This document shows positions 42,970 through 50,452 of a stretch of DNA of 64,000 bases, in pieces. Within the stretch, counting starts at the first letter, position 1. Every line of letters begins with the position of its first letter. Made by a program: the position numbers and the translations under genes. The DNA is taken from NCBI GenBank assembly GCA_046263055.1, contig JBHELO010000021.1, forward strand, positions 34,279 to 98,278. Reading direction: 5' to 3'. The stretch is from DATAQC01 sp046263055 (GTDB taxonomy: Bacteria; Actinomycetota; Acidimicrobiia; Acidimicrobiales; AC-14). The notes under the pieces are model-generated. The model saw only the letters and a program-made list of their open reading frames with translations, did not search any database and was not told the origin of the DNA.

Positions 42970-43701
42970 CTAGGAAAGCTGCTTGAGGGCGTCGCCGGCC
43001 CCGCTGCCCGGGGTGCCCCCGACGGCGGCGGCGTCCTTGGACACGAGCGAGAAGTACAGCGACTGGAAGCTGGTCAGGTAGACGAGGTGCTCGGCCTCGG
43101 CCGGGCTGACGGCCAGCAGGAACGTGGCGTTGGCGCTGGTGGCGGTGGCGGCTGCGGTGGCGGTGGCCGACGGGCTGCCTCCCGTCACGTTGAGGACCTC
43201 GGTGTTCTGCATGATGAGCTTGGCCGAGGGTGCGCCGGGCCCGTCCTTGGCCACCCCGTAGATGTCGATGTGGTCACCGTTGCCGACGAAGCCGGCCACG
43301 CCGGGCACGGCACCGAGCTGGAGGGCGAGGGCCGTCTTGCCCGGGGGGATGGTCACGGTGCCCAGGCGGGTCTGGGGGACGGCGAACTGGCTGTCGGTGA
43401 GGACGGCGCCCTCGGGCAACGTGTCGACCGCCGTCTTGCCCGCCAGCTGCGACGGGTCGGTGAGGGCGCCGGCGGGCTTGGCCGAGTTGGCGACGCTGCG
43501 GCTCTTCACGAGGCCCTGGTCGACGGCGCTGACGCCCGACGTACCCGAGGGGATGGTCTTGGTCGCGTACAGGACGGTCGTGCCGTTGGCGCTGGAGGCC
43601 GACGAGGTCCCGTGGTCCCGGACCACGAAGAACGTCGCCGCCGCCCCTGCCACGAAGACGGCCAGCCCGAGGCTGACGATGAGGTTGGATCGCTTTGCCA
43701 T
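42970..43701 (-). CDS. cpaB: CpaB/RcpC-like Tad pilus assembly protein
   Basis: A 243-residue exported protein with an N-terminal membrane helix (LIVSLGLAVFVAGAAATFFVV) and a SAF-type domain (VLYATKTIPSGTSGVSAVDQ...GKTAVDTLPEGAVLTDSQF) followed by the CpaB beta domain (LGAVPGVAGFVGNGDHIDIYGVA; YLTSFQSLYFSLV). ATG 43701 follows GGGAG. In Gram-negatives CpaB partners the secretin; in Gram-positive tad loci it is thought to work at the outer face of the membrane or wall. First gene of the minus-strand tad operon. Confidence 0.9.
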   Translation of the reverse strand: MAKRSNLIVSLGLAVFVAGAAATFFVVRDHGTSSASSANGTTVLYATKTIPSGTSGVSAVDQGLVKSRSVANSAKPAGALTDPSQLAGKTAVDTLPEGAVLTDSQFAVPQTRLGTVTIPPGKTALALQLGAVPGVAGFVGNGDHIDIYGVAKDGPGAPSAKLIMQNTEVLNVTGGSPSATATAAATATSANATFLLAVSPAEAEHLVYLTSFQSLYFSLVSKDAAAVGGTPGSGAGDALKQLS

Positions 43702-43807
43702 GTGGTCTCCCGGCTTGCTCGTGCTACCCGCCACTCGCTGGGCAGCGTGCCGAGGTTGCATCGGCGCCCGGTGGCGGCTCCTGAAGCCCGAGGCCTGTAA
43801 GCCGGGA

Positions 43808-43850
43808 GGACGGTGCGGACGGTGCGGACGGCGCGGCCGGCTAAAGCCGG
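43808..43850. repeat. Three 9-bp repeats and a small hairpin in the cpaB-tadE promoter region
   Basis: In the 164-bp divergent gap, ggacggtgc is repeated at 43808-43816 and 43817-43825 with a variant ggacggcgc at 43826-43834, directly followed by the perfect hairpin ccggc-taaa-gccgg (43837-43850). Both promoters of the tad locus must lie in this gap. The iterons could bind a regulator such as the NarL-type protein at 35768-36454; that link is a guess. I see no clear -10/-35 pair. Confidence 0.5.
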
Positions 43851-43865
43851 GAGCCGGGGTGACCG

Positions 43866-44363
43866 ATGGCTCCAGCGTCAGATCCCCCCGCACTGGAGCC
43901 GCACGTGACCCACCGTGCCCTGCCTACGCCGTCCTCCGGTCGTCGCCGGCTTCGCCGCGGTGACGAGTCGGGCGCCGCCATGGTCGAGCTGGCGTTCGCC
44001 CTGCCGATCTTCGTCTTCCTCCTCTACGGCCTCATCACCTTCGGCGTGATCCTGGCCCAGAAGCAGCAGATCACCAACGCCGCCGCCGACGGCGCCCGCG
44101 CCGCCGTCGGACAGAGCTCTGCGGCCGCCGCCCAACTGGCGGCCCAGACCCGGGTCCACAACTCCCTGGGGGCGCCGGCGGGCTCCCCGGCCAACTACAC
44201 CGAGAGCTACGTCACGGGGAGCTGCTCGGGAGGGTCGGGCAGCTGCATCACGGTCACGATCACGTGGGACTACAAGGACAACCCGCTCGTGCCGGCGGCC
44301 CCGGGCCTGAGCCTGGCCACGCCCAACACCTTCCACTCCACCGCCGTCGTCCAGTACTCCTGA
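43866..44363 (+). CDS. tadE: TadE-like pseudopilin
   Basis: A 165-residue protein from ATG 43866 (GTG 43904 is an alternative). After a basic leader, DESGAAMVELAFALPIFVFLLYGLITFG matches the TadE signature: prepilin-like cleavage after Gly with Glu at +5, then the hydrophobic helix. The rest is a small extracellular domain with two cysteines (SCSGGSGSCITV). TadE and TadG are minor components needed for pilus assembly. It starts the plus-strand arm of the tad locus. Confidence 0.88.
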   Translation: MAPASDPPALEPHVTHRALPTPSSGRRRLRRGDESGAAMVELAFALPIFVFLLYGLITFGVILAQKQQITNAAADGARAAVGQSSAAAAQLAAQTRVHNSLGAPAGSPANYTESYVTGSCSGGSGSCITVTITWDYKDNPLVPAAPGLSLATPNTFHSTAVVQYS

Positions 44364-44374
44364 GGAGCCCGGCC

Positions 44375-45955
44375 ATGACCTCCACCCGGACGACCCGTGC
44401 CGACGAGCGCGGCACGATCCTCATCCTGTCCACCGTCGGCATCGTGGTCGCCATGATCGCCGCCGCCCTCGCCGTCGACCTCGGGCGCCTGGCGTCGGAC
44501 AAGCGCGACGACCAGAAGGTGGCGGACTTGGCGGCCCTGGACGCCGCCCGTGACCTGAGCTCGGCGGCCACCGCCTGCGGCCGGGCCCAGCTCAGCGCCA
44601 CCAGGAACGGCTTCTCCGGCCTGAGCTGCAGCAACGTGGAGATGGGCAGCGTCAGCGGGGCCGGGGTGTTCACGCCCGACGGCACTCTCAACAGCGCGGT
44701 CCGGGTGACCGTGCGCTCCTCGTTCAGCACCGCCTTCCCCTTCGTCAGCGGCCCGTCGAGCACGGGCGGCAAGGCGGTGGCCAAGGTCAGGACCCGGGCC
44801 GGGTTCTCGATCGGCTCGTCGCTGGCCAACTTCAGTTCCGCCGACAACGTCGTGCTCAACAAGGTGTTGGGCGCCATGCTGGGTGGCAGCCTCAACCTGA
44901 GTACGGTCAGCTATCAGGGCCTGGCCGGTGCCTCGGTCAAGCTCGGGGATCTGGCCACCCAGCTCACCGGCGGGAGCGTCGACACGCTGTTGACCACCAA
45001 CCTGACGCTCGGCCAGCTGCTCACCGCCACCGCCACCGTCCTCAGCAGCTCCAGCCCGACCGTGGCTGCCACCGTCAGCGGGCTGGCCACCGTGGCCGCC
45101 ACCTCGACGACCACGTTCAAGCTGGGCGACCTGATCTCCGCCACCCAGGGCCTCGGGTCGGTGGCCGGCGCCGACGTCAACGTGCTCGACCTCGTCACCG
45201 CCGCCGCCCAGGTCGCCAACAAGAACCACCTGGTCGACGCCGGCACCAGCCTCAGCCTTCCCGTGACCGGCGTCGGCAGCCTGTCGACCACGGTGGCGGT
45301 GACCGTGATCGAGCCGCCGAAGATCTACTTCGGTGACGTCGGCGGCTCGGTGTCGACGGCCCAGGTGACGGAGAAGCTGGCCTCGACGCTCAGCGCCAAC
45401 GCCCTCGGCCTGGGCCTGTTGACCATCAGCGGCGTCGTGCCGGTGTCGATGGCCGCGGCCGGCGCCACCGGCACCCTGACGGCGGTGAACTGCACGGCGC
45501 CCAGCATCAGCGTGGGCGTGACGTCGCAGCCGGTCACCACCTCCACCGGCACGACCCTGACGGTCTCGCTCCTCGGGATCCCGGTGGCGTCCGTAAAAGT
45601 CGGGCCGGCGTCGGCCAACAGCGCCTCGGGCAGCAGCAGCCTGACCTTCTCCTACCCGTCGGAGTTCAGCCCGAGCGCCAGCCCCAAGTCGACCACCGCG
45701 GTGGCGCCCGGCCTGACAGTGTCCACCGGCAACATCTCAGTCACGCTCCTGGGCAGCCTCCCGCTCGGCATCACGGTCTCGGACGTCGCCAGTGCCGTCC
45801 AGACAATCGTCAACAACGTGGTGAGCGCCGCCTCCAACGAGGTCCTGACCCCCACGTTCGCGGCCATGGGCCTGAAGCTGGGACAGGACGACGTCGGGGC
45901 TCTGAAGAACTACTTCGACGCCACGAGCTGCGGTCAGCCGGGGCTCGTCGGCTGA
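44375..45955 (+). CDS. tadG: TadG-like pilus-associated membrane protein
   Basis: A 526-residue protein; ATG 44375 follows GAGGAG and lies 11 bp after tadE. The N-terminus DERGTILILSTVGIVVAMIAAALAVDLGRL has the TadG/TadE-like helix with an adjacent ASDKRDDQKVADLAALDAA segment, the usual Tad_N region (pilus assembly Flp-type). About residues 100-526 are a long Ser/Thr/Val/Gly-rich, beta-rich extracellular stretch with few charges, adhesin-like in composition. No von Willebrand A motif is seen. A stem-loop terminator follows. Confidence 0.82.
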   Translation: MTSTRTTRADERGTILILSTVGIVVAMIAAALAVDLGRLASDKRDDQKVADLAALDAARDLSSAATACGRAQLSATRNGFSGLSCSNVEMGSVSGAGVFTPDGTLNSAVRVTVRSSFSTAFPFVSGPSSTGGKAVAKVRTRAGFSIGSSLANFSSADNVVLNKVLGAMLGGSLNLSTVSYQGLAGASVKLGDLATQLTGGSVDTLLTTNLTLGQLLTATATVLSSSSPTVAATVSGLATVAATSTTTFKLGDLISATQGLGSVAGADVNVLDLVTAAAQVANKNHLVDAGTSLSLPVTGVGSLSTTVAVTVIEPPKIYFGDVGGSVSTAQVTEKLASTLSANALGLGLLTISGVVPVSMAAAGATGTLTAVNCTAPSISVGVTSQPVTTSTGTTLTVSLLGIPVASVKVGPASANSASGSSSLTFSYPSEFSPSASPKSTTAVAPGLTVSTGNISVTLLGSLPLGITVSDVASAVQTIVNNVVSAASNEVLTPTFAAMGLKLGQDDVGALKNYFDATSCGQPGLVG

Positions 45956-46000
45956 GCCGCCCTTCACGGGCAGGCTTCCCCCGGCCCTGCCCGCCGGCCC

Positions 46001-46039
46001 CCGGAGGGCCCGACCACCCCCGCCCGGTCGGCCCTCCGG
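46001..46039 (+). terminator. Terminator after tadG
   Basis: ccggagggcccgacc (46001-46015) pairs with ggtcggccctccgg (46026-46039) with one bulged base and a 10-nt loop; the helix is about 14 bp. It sits 45 bp after the tadG stop, at the right place to end the tadE-tadG transcript. The remaining gap up to 46163 shows no gene. Confidence 0.6.
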
Positions 46040-46229
46040 AAGGCCATCCCGTCCGTACCGGTCAGGACCGGAGCCCCTGCGCAGTGCCTGAATCACCATC
46101 CAGCGGCTCTGTACCTCGAGGTGCGCAGGTCGTTCGGGCCTGGGCCTCCGCCGTGGAGAGTGTTTGGCGCAGGTAGATGCGCCGGTCCCCTATTGCCGTG
46201 TCCCAGGGCAGTGGTCCACCCTGGATCCC

Positions 46230-46985
46230 ATGGACAAGTGTGCTGTGGTCTGGGCGCACGCCATGGCCAGTTCCCGGGCCCACGAGGACGAGCTGGGGCT
46301 CTTCGACTGGTCGGCGGTGCAGGAGGTGGCGCGGGTCGTCCGCTACGACGCCCGGGGCCACGGCGAGACCGAAGCCATGCAGTACTACGACCGGGCCTTC
46401 CGCTGGCCCTGCATGGTGGACGACATGCTGCGGGCGGGAGGCACCGGCCCGTTCGTGGCCGGGGGTACGGGGATGGGAGCGGCGGTGGCCCTGTGGACCG
46501 CCCTGCGGGCGCCCAAGCGGGTGCAGGGCCTGGTGGTGATGGCCCCACCCCCGGCGTGGGAGTCCCGGGGGGCCGATGCCGAGCGATGGGAGGCGGCCGC
46601 CGGGCTGGTCGAGCGCCGCGGCGTGCGAGCCCTGGCCGACGACCTGCAGCGGCGCCCGGCCCCCAGGATCTTCGCCGAGCAGCTCCCCGAGGCCCGGGCC
46701 GTCACCGCCCGCCACCTGGGCGCCATGGAGGACCGGGCGGTGGCCGCCATCCTCCGGGGCGCCGCCGCCTCCGACCTGCCGGCGCGGGAGGAGGTGCGCA
46801 CGATCGTCGTCCCCGCCCTCGTCCTGGCCTGGGCCGGCGACCCCGCCCACCCGGCCCCGGTGGCCGAGTCCCTCGCCGACCTGCTGGTGCTCAGCGAGCT
46901 GCACGTGGCCTCCGACCTGGCCGCCGTCCGGTCCTGGCCCAAGCTCATCGCCGACTTCGTGGCCGGGCTCTGCCGCTGGGAGTGA
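46230..46985 (+). CDS. Alpha/beta-hydrolase-fold protein without the usual nucleophile
   Basis: A 251-residue protein from ATG 46230 (TTG 46164 would add 22 residues). The fold is recognisable: VVWAHAMASSRAHEDEL (oxyanion loop), RVVRYDARGHGETEAM (typical D-x-RGHG) and FVAGGTGMGAAVALWTAL at the nucleophile elbow. The elbow normally reads G-x-S-x-G; here it is G-T-G-M-G, so the Ser is replaced by Gly. A cap domain and LAWAGDPAHPAPVAES (late Asp region) follow. Either it is a non-catalytic member or chemistry differs. Substrate unknown; it converges with the LLM gene. Confidence 0.75.
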   Translation: MDKCAVVWAHAMASSRAHEDELGLFDWSAVQEVARVVRYDARGHGETEAMQYYDRAFRWPCMVDDMLRAGGTGPFVAGGTGMGAAVALWTALRAPKRVQGLVVMAPPPAWESRGADAERWEAAAGLVERRGVRALADDLQRRPAPRIFAEQLPEARAVTARHLGAMEDRAVAAILRGAAASDLPAREEVRTIVVPALVLAWAGDPAHPAPVAESLADLLVLSELHVASDLAAVRSWPKLIADFVAGLCRWE

Positions 46986-47048
46986 GCCCCGCCGTCCCGC
47001 TGTGCCGCGGCCCCGCCCGTCCCAGCCGGCGCCGTCCGGCGGCCGCGG

Positions 47049-47891
47049 TCAGCGCCGGCTGCGGGAGAGGAGGCGGCCGGCGGCGCCGATCTCGGCGGGG
47101 TCCAACGGGGTCGGCACCAGGAGGATGAGGCGGTCCACGCCGCTGCGCCGGAGGTGCGAGCGCTCCCGCCCCTGGTGGTCGAGCCAGCGGGAGTCCAGGC
47201 CGGCGAAGGCGGTGACCAGGAACTCGTCGGGGTCGCGCCCGGCCTGGGCCCGCGCCCGCCGGGCAGTGGCCAGGAGCTCGTCGAGGCGGGGGTTGAAGGC
47301 CTGGACGTTGATGCCGTCCGCCTCCCGGCCCGCCAGCTCGGCCATCTTGGGCCCGAAGGCGCCCACCACGATCGGCGGTGGGGGGTCGGGGCGGGGAAAG
47401 CCGGACGCCGCCTCCAGGCGGTAGTGGTGGCCGGCGAACCCGGTCGTACCGCCGGTCCAGACTTGGCGGATCACGGCGATGGCCTCGGTGAGCCGCCGGC
47501 GGCGGACCGGGTCGGGCCCGACCCGCCGGCCGAGCGCCTGCTGTTCGGCGGCGTACGGCGTCGCCGGACCGCCGCCCGCGCCGAGGCCCAGGAGGACCCG
47601 CCCGCCGCTCATCTCCTGGAGGGTGGCGGCGGCGGTGGCCACCAGCAGGGGGTGGCGGTTGGCCACGTTGAGCACGAGGGGCCCGATGGCCAGGCCCTCG
47701 ACGGTGGCGGCCAGCCCGGCCAGGAGGGTCCAGCTCTCCAGCACCCAGTCGGCCCGGTGGACGCTGCCGGCCAGGTGGTCCCACGTCCACAGGCCCGAGA
47801 AGCCGGCCTCGGCGGCGGCCAGGGCGGCGGCCCGGAGGTCCTCCCACCGGGCACCGAAGGGGTCGAGAAGGAGGTCGGTGCGGGCGGGCAC
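47049..47891 (-). CDS. LLM-class (F420/FMN-dependent) oxidoreductase
   Basis: A 280-residue TIM-barrel protein of the luciferase-like family, started at GTG 47891. Typical segments are AEAGFSGLWTWDHLAG, IGPLVLNVANRHPLLVATAAATLQEMSGGRVLLGLGAGG and IVVGAFGPKMAELAGREADGINV. In actinobacteria this group mostly uses coenzyme F420, although FMN cannot be excluded from sequence. The substrate is unknown. It lies between the hydrolase-fold gene and the Dabb gene, divergent from the latter by 50 bp. Confidence 0.88.
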   Translation of the reverse strand: MPARTDLLLDPFGARWEDLRAAALAAAEAGFSGLWTWDHLAGSVHRADWVLESWTLLAGLAATVEGLAIGPLVLNVANRHPLLVATAAATLQEMSGGRVLLGLGAGGGPATPYAAEQQALGRRVGPDPVRRRRLTEAIAVIRQVWTGGTTGFAGHHYRLEAASGFPRPDPPPPIVVGAFGPKMAELAGREADGINVQAFNPRLDELLATARRARAQAGRDPDEFLVTAFAGLDSRWLDHQGRERSHLRRSGVDRLILLVPTPLDPAEIGAAGRLLSRSRR

Positions 47892-47941
47892 GGGCCAACA
47901 CTACGAGTGCCGTCGCCGGGCGGCCGTGGCTACCCTTCGGC

Positions 47942-48262
47942 ATGCTCCGCCACGTCGCGCTGTTCTCCTGGAACCCCGACGCCTCCGCGGCCGCCATCCG
48001 GGCGTTCGCCGACGGCCTGGCCGCCCTCCCGGGCCGGGTGCCGGAGATCCGGTCCTACACGTTCGGCCCCGACGCGCGCCTCGCCGGCCTGCCTGGCCAG
48101 GACGCGGCGTCCGGCGGGGCGGACGACTTCGCCCTGGTGGCCGACTTCGACGACGCCGCCGCCTACCTGCGCTACGCCGAGCACCCGGCCCATCGCCACC
48201 TCATCGCCGAGTTGCTGAGGCCCATCGTCGCCGGCCGCCACGCCGTGCAGTACGACGTGTAG
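47942..48262 (+). CDS. Dabb (stress-responsive A/B barrel) domain protein
   Basis: A 106-residue single-domain ferredoxin-like protein: MLRHVALFSWNPDASAAAI at the start and YLRYAEHPAHRHLIAELLRPIV near the end (the YxxHPxH region) are characteristic of Dabb proteins. These form dimeric barrels; roles range from stress response to small polyketide cyclases. No other pathway genes are nearby. Confidence 0.88.
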   Translation: MLRHVALFSWNPDASAAAIRAFADGLAALPGRVPEIRSYTFGPDARLAGLPGQDAASGGADDFALVADFDDAAAYLRYAEHPAHRHLIAELLRPIVAGRHAVQYDV

Positions 48263-48298
48263 CGCCCTCCCCGGCGGGTTCGGGCAGGGCGTCGACCC

Positions 48299-48991
48299 CT
48301 ACCCGGCGCCCGACGCCAATCGGCCGGGGGCCGGCACCGAGCGCAGGAACCCGACCATGTCCTGGGCCCGGTACAGGTTGTGGGTGGTCGGGTGCTGGGG
48401 CGCCTTGCCGACGACCCGCCCGTCGGGCGTGGTCCCCCAGAAGCCCTCGTAGACCTGACCGGGCCGGTGGGGGTCCGTGATGTGGTGGGTCACCTGGCGC
48501 ACGCCGGCCATCTGCGACCGCTCCCAGGACGGCTCGTCCAGGAACAGGACCACCTGGGGGTCGGACAGCTCGATGGCCCGGGTGAGGCGGTCGGGCTCCG
48601 TCCCCAGGTGGAGGAGCGAGGTCAGGGCCAGGGTGTCGGGCTGGGCCCAGTCCGGCTCGTGGGCCCGGAACAGCTCCAGGGACCAGCGCCGGACCTCCGC
48701 CCAGAACCCGAGGGGGTCGGGGTAGTAGAACCCCTCGTTGGCCGACCCCAGGGTGGGCGGCTGGTCCTCCCAGTGGACGAAGGGGTCCCGCCAGTTCGGT
48801 GGCTTGGTGGTCACCATCAGCAGCCAGGCGTTGACCGCCGCCGGGGAGAAGGGCGGCCAGCCCTCGGCTCGTCCCTCCGCCGCCCGGCGCGCCCGCCCCT
48901 TGAGGGCTCGCGCCGCGTCCAGCCGCTCGGAGGCGCGTCGGGAGAACAGGCGGGGGTCGGCAGCGATGCCCCGATGATACGGTCGCCTCAC
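48299..48991 (-). CDS. Conserved-looking protein of unknown function
   Basis: A 230-residue soluble protein, start uncertain (GTG 48991 is the only usual start close to coaE). It has a basic first part (about 1-45), then a Trp/Pro-rich region (NWRDPFVHWEDQPPTL; EGFYYPDPLGFWAEVRRWSL), LALTSLLHLGTEPDRL, and a C-terminal region with several His (VTHHITDPHRPGQVYEGFWG; QHPTTHNLYRAQDM). No signal peptide, membrane segment or cofactor motif I know. Codon pattern fits a real gene. It is divergent from coaE with start codons only a few bases apart. Confidence 0.7.
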   Translation of the reverse strand: MRRPYHRGIAADPRLFSRRASERLDAARALKGRARRAAEGRAEGWPPFSPAAVNAWLLMVTTKPPNWRDPFVHWEDQPPTLGSANEGFYYPDPLGFWAEVRRWSLELFRAHEPDWAQPDTLALTSLLHLGTEPDRLTRAIELSDPQVVLFLDEPSWERSQMAGVRQVTHHITDPHRPGQVYEGFWGTTPDGRVVGKAPQHPTTHNLYRAQDMVGFLRSVPAPGRLASGAG

Positions 48992-48994
48992 GTG

Positions 48995-49642
48995 ATGGTC
49001 ATCGGCCTCACCGGCGGGATTGGTACAGGGAAATCGTCGGTGGCCCGGTTGCTGGCCGACCGGGGGGCGGTGGTGGTGGACGCCGACGACCTGGCGCGCC
49101 AGGTCGTGGAGCCCGGTACGCCCGGGTACGGGGCGGTGCTCGAGCGGTTCGGGCCGGCCGTGACCGGGGCCGACGGCCGCCTCGACCGCCGGGCCCTGGC
49201 CGACGTGGTGTTCAGCGACGCCGCCGCCCGGGCCGACCTGGAGGCCATCGTCCACCCCGCGGTCGAGGCGGCCCGGGTCAGTCGCCTGGAGGCCATGGCG
49301 GGGACCGAGGCCGTCGTGGTGGTGGTGGTGGTGCCGCTCCTCGTGGAGGTGGGCTGGGACGGCGCCGACGCGGTGGTGGTCGTCGACTGTCCCGAGGAGG
49401 AGGCGGTGCGCCGGGTGACGGCGTCCCGGGGCATGGCCCCCGACGACGTCCGCCGGCGCATGGCCGCCCAGGCCAGCCGGGCCGACCGCCTGGCCCGCGC
49501 CGACCGGGTGATCCCCAACGACGGCTCGCCGGCCGACCTGGAGGCGGCGGTGGACGCCGCCTGGCAGTGGATCCGCAGCCTCCCCCCTCCCGAACCGGGT
49601 TCGGTTAGCAGGCACAGGAGCCCCTCGACCGAACCCGGTTGA
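48995..49642 (+). CDS. coaE: Dephospho-CoA kinase
   Basis: A 215-residue P-loop kinase for the last step of coenzyme A synthesis. It has GLTGGIGTGKSSVARLLADRG (Walker A), VVDADDLARQVVEPG, the lid-type segment around DRRALADVVF, HPAVEAAR and VVVDCPEEEAVRRV...R. ATG 48995 is chosen; an ATG at 48974 would add seven residues and overlap the divergent gene start. The final 17 residues or so (from about 199) are encoded by a palindromic repeat element that also supplies the stop codon, so the natural C-terminus seems to have been replaced. Confidence 0.94.
   Translation: MVIGLTGGIGTGKSSVARLLADRGAVVVDADDLARQVVEPGTPGYGAVLERFGPAVTGADGRLDRRALADVVFSDAAARADLEAIVHPAVEAARVSRLEAMAGTEAVVVVVVVPLLVEVGWDGADAVVVVDCPEEEAVRRVTASRGMAPDDVRRRMAAQASRADRLARADRVIPNDGSPADLEAAVDAAWQWIRSLPPPEPGSVSRHRSPSTEPG
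49591..49642. repeat. Paired odd palindromes, left copy (overlaps coaE end)
   Basis: CGAACC-G-GGTTCG (49591-49603) and an inverted, slightly imperfect CGAACC-C-GGTTGA (49630-49642) have centres 39 bp apart, and can pair with each other to form a hairpin with a 12-13 bp stem. The same arrangement with the same 39-bp spacing recurs at 50360-50411. Flanking bases are shared too (CCCCTCC before, GGYTAG after). Nothing like it was noticed elsewhere in the window. Nature unknown: extragenic palindromic element or paired operator. Confidence 0.8.
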
Positions 49643-49654
49643 GCGGGGAATGGC

Positions 49655-50324
49655 GCTGGCGGCCCCCAGGAGGCTCCGAAGGAGGGCGACAGTGTCACCG
49701 GGCCGTGCGGTGAGGTCCTCCCGGGTCACCCTGACCACCCGCCACCCGCCGGCCAGCATCCGGTGGTCCCGCCGGCGGTCCGCCTCCCTATCGAGAAGCG
49801 GCTGATGATGGCGCCGACCGTCGAGCTCGATCAGCGGGGCTGCCTCCCGGTAGGCGAAATCGACGCGGCCCTGCCACGCCTGGTCGTCCCCGGCGTCCAA
49901 CTGCCGGGCGGGATCGGGAAGCCCGGCGGCCCGGACCAGGGCCACGAACCGTCCTCCAGTTCACTCTCGGTGGCGACGTAGCCCGGCCCTCTGTCAGCGA
50001 GGAGGGCCCGCATCACGGCGATGCCCGGTCGCCCCCGCGCCGCCAGCTGGTCGGTCGTCACGCGCAGCTCGTCGAGCGATACCAGCCGGCCGGCCAGGGC
50101 GTTGTCCACCGCCCGGGCCGTCCGGGCGGGATGGACGGCGCCGGCAAGGTCGACGAGCCTTCTCGCCAATCGGGTGGTGGGGACGCCCTCGACCGTCGTC
50201 ACGTGGCCGACGAGGGAGGCCCGAGGGCGGTGGACGACCACCCGGCGGTGCTGGTGGTGAGGGCGGGGAGCCGTCACCTCGGGCACACCCGCCCGGGGGA
50301 AATGGCTGCGACCCGCTCGTCCAT
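49655..50324 (-). pseudogene. Broken DUF559/AbiEi-like endonuclease-fold gene
   Basis: The minus strand holds a typical start (MDERVAAISPGR at 50324) that runs into a stop at 50276-50274, then a middle part (ARRLVDLAGAVHPARTARAV...GRPGIAVMRALLADRG...ATESELE), and after a one-base frameshift near 49950-49960 the C-terminal DUF559 part (FVALVRAAGLPDPARQ...GRVDFAYREAAPLIELDGRRHH...DRRRDHRMLAGGWRVVRVT). This is the order of actinobacterial proteins with an AbiEi-like N-terminus and a restriction-endonuclease-like core with the D...E-x-D motif. The N-terminal winged helix is deleted. The gene lies exactly between the two palindrome pairs. Confidence 0.7.
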
Positions 50325-50359
50325 GGCGACCAAGAGGTGGTGACAGGAACGCCCCTCCT

Positions 50360-50411
50360 CGAACCGGGTTCGGCTAGGCGGCGCCCGCGTCTGGTAAGCG
50401 AACCCGGTTCG
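50360..50411. repeat. Paired odd palindromes, right copy (upstream of uvrB)
   Basis: CGAACC-G-GGTTCG (50360-50372) and CGAACC-C-GGTTCG (50399-50411), both perfect, again with centres 39 bp apart. The element ends 12 bp before GTG 50423 and 42 bp before GTG 50453 of uvrB. Each unit resembles the actinobacterial SOS box (CGAAC-N4-GTTCG) but with a 3-nt rather than 4-nt centre, so LexA binding is doubtful. As a hairpin it could influence uvrB expression. Confidence 0.8.
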
Positions 50412-50452
50412 CCGGCGGGCCGGTGTCGTACCCCGCCGGTAGCCTTGACGGC

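Noticed and set aside
43702..43865. A riboswitch in the tadE leader
   Set aside because: Small hairpins and GC repeats are present, but no conserved core of the c-di-GMP, cobalamin or other riboswitch classes I know.
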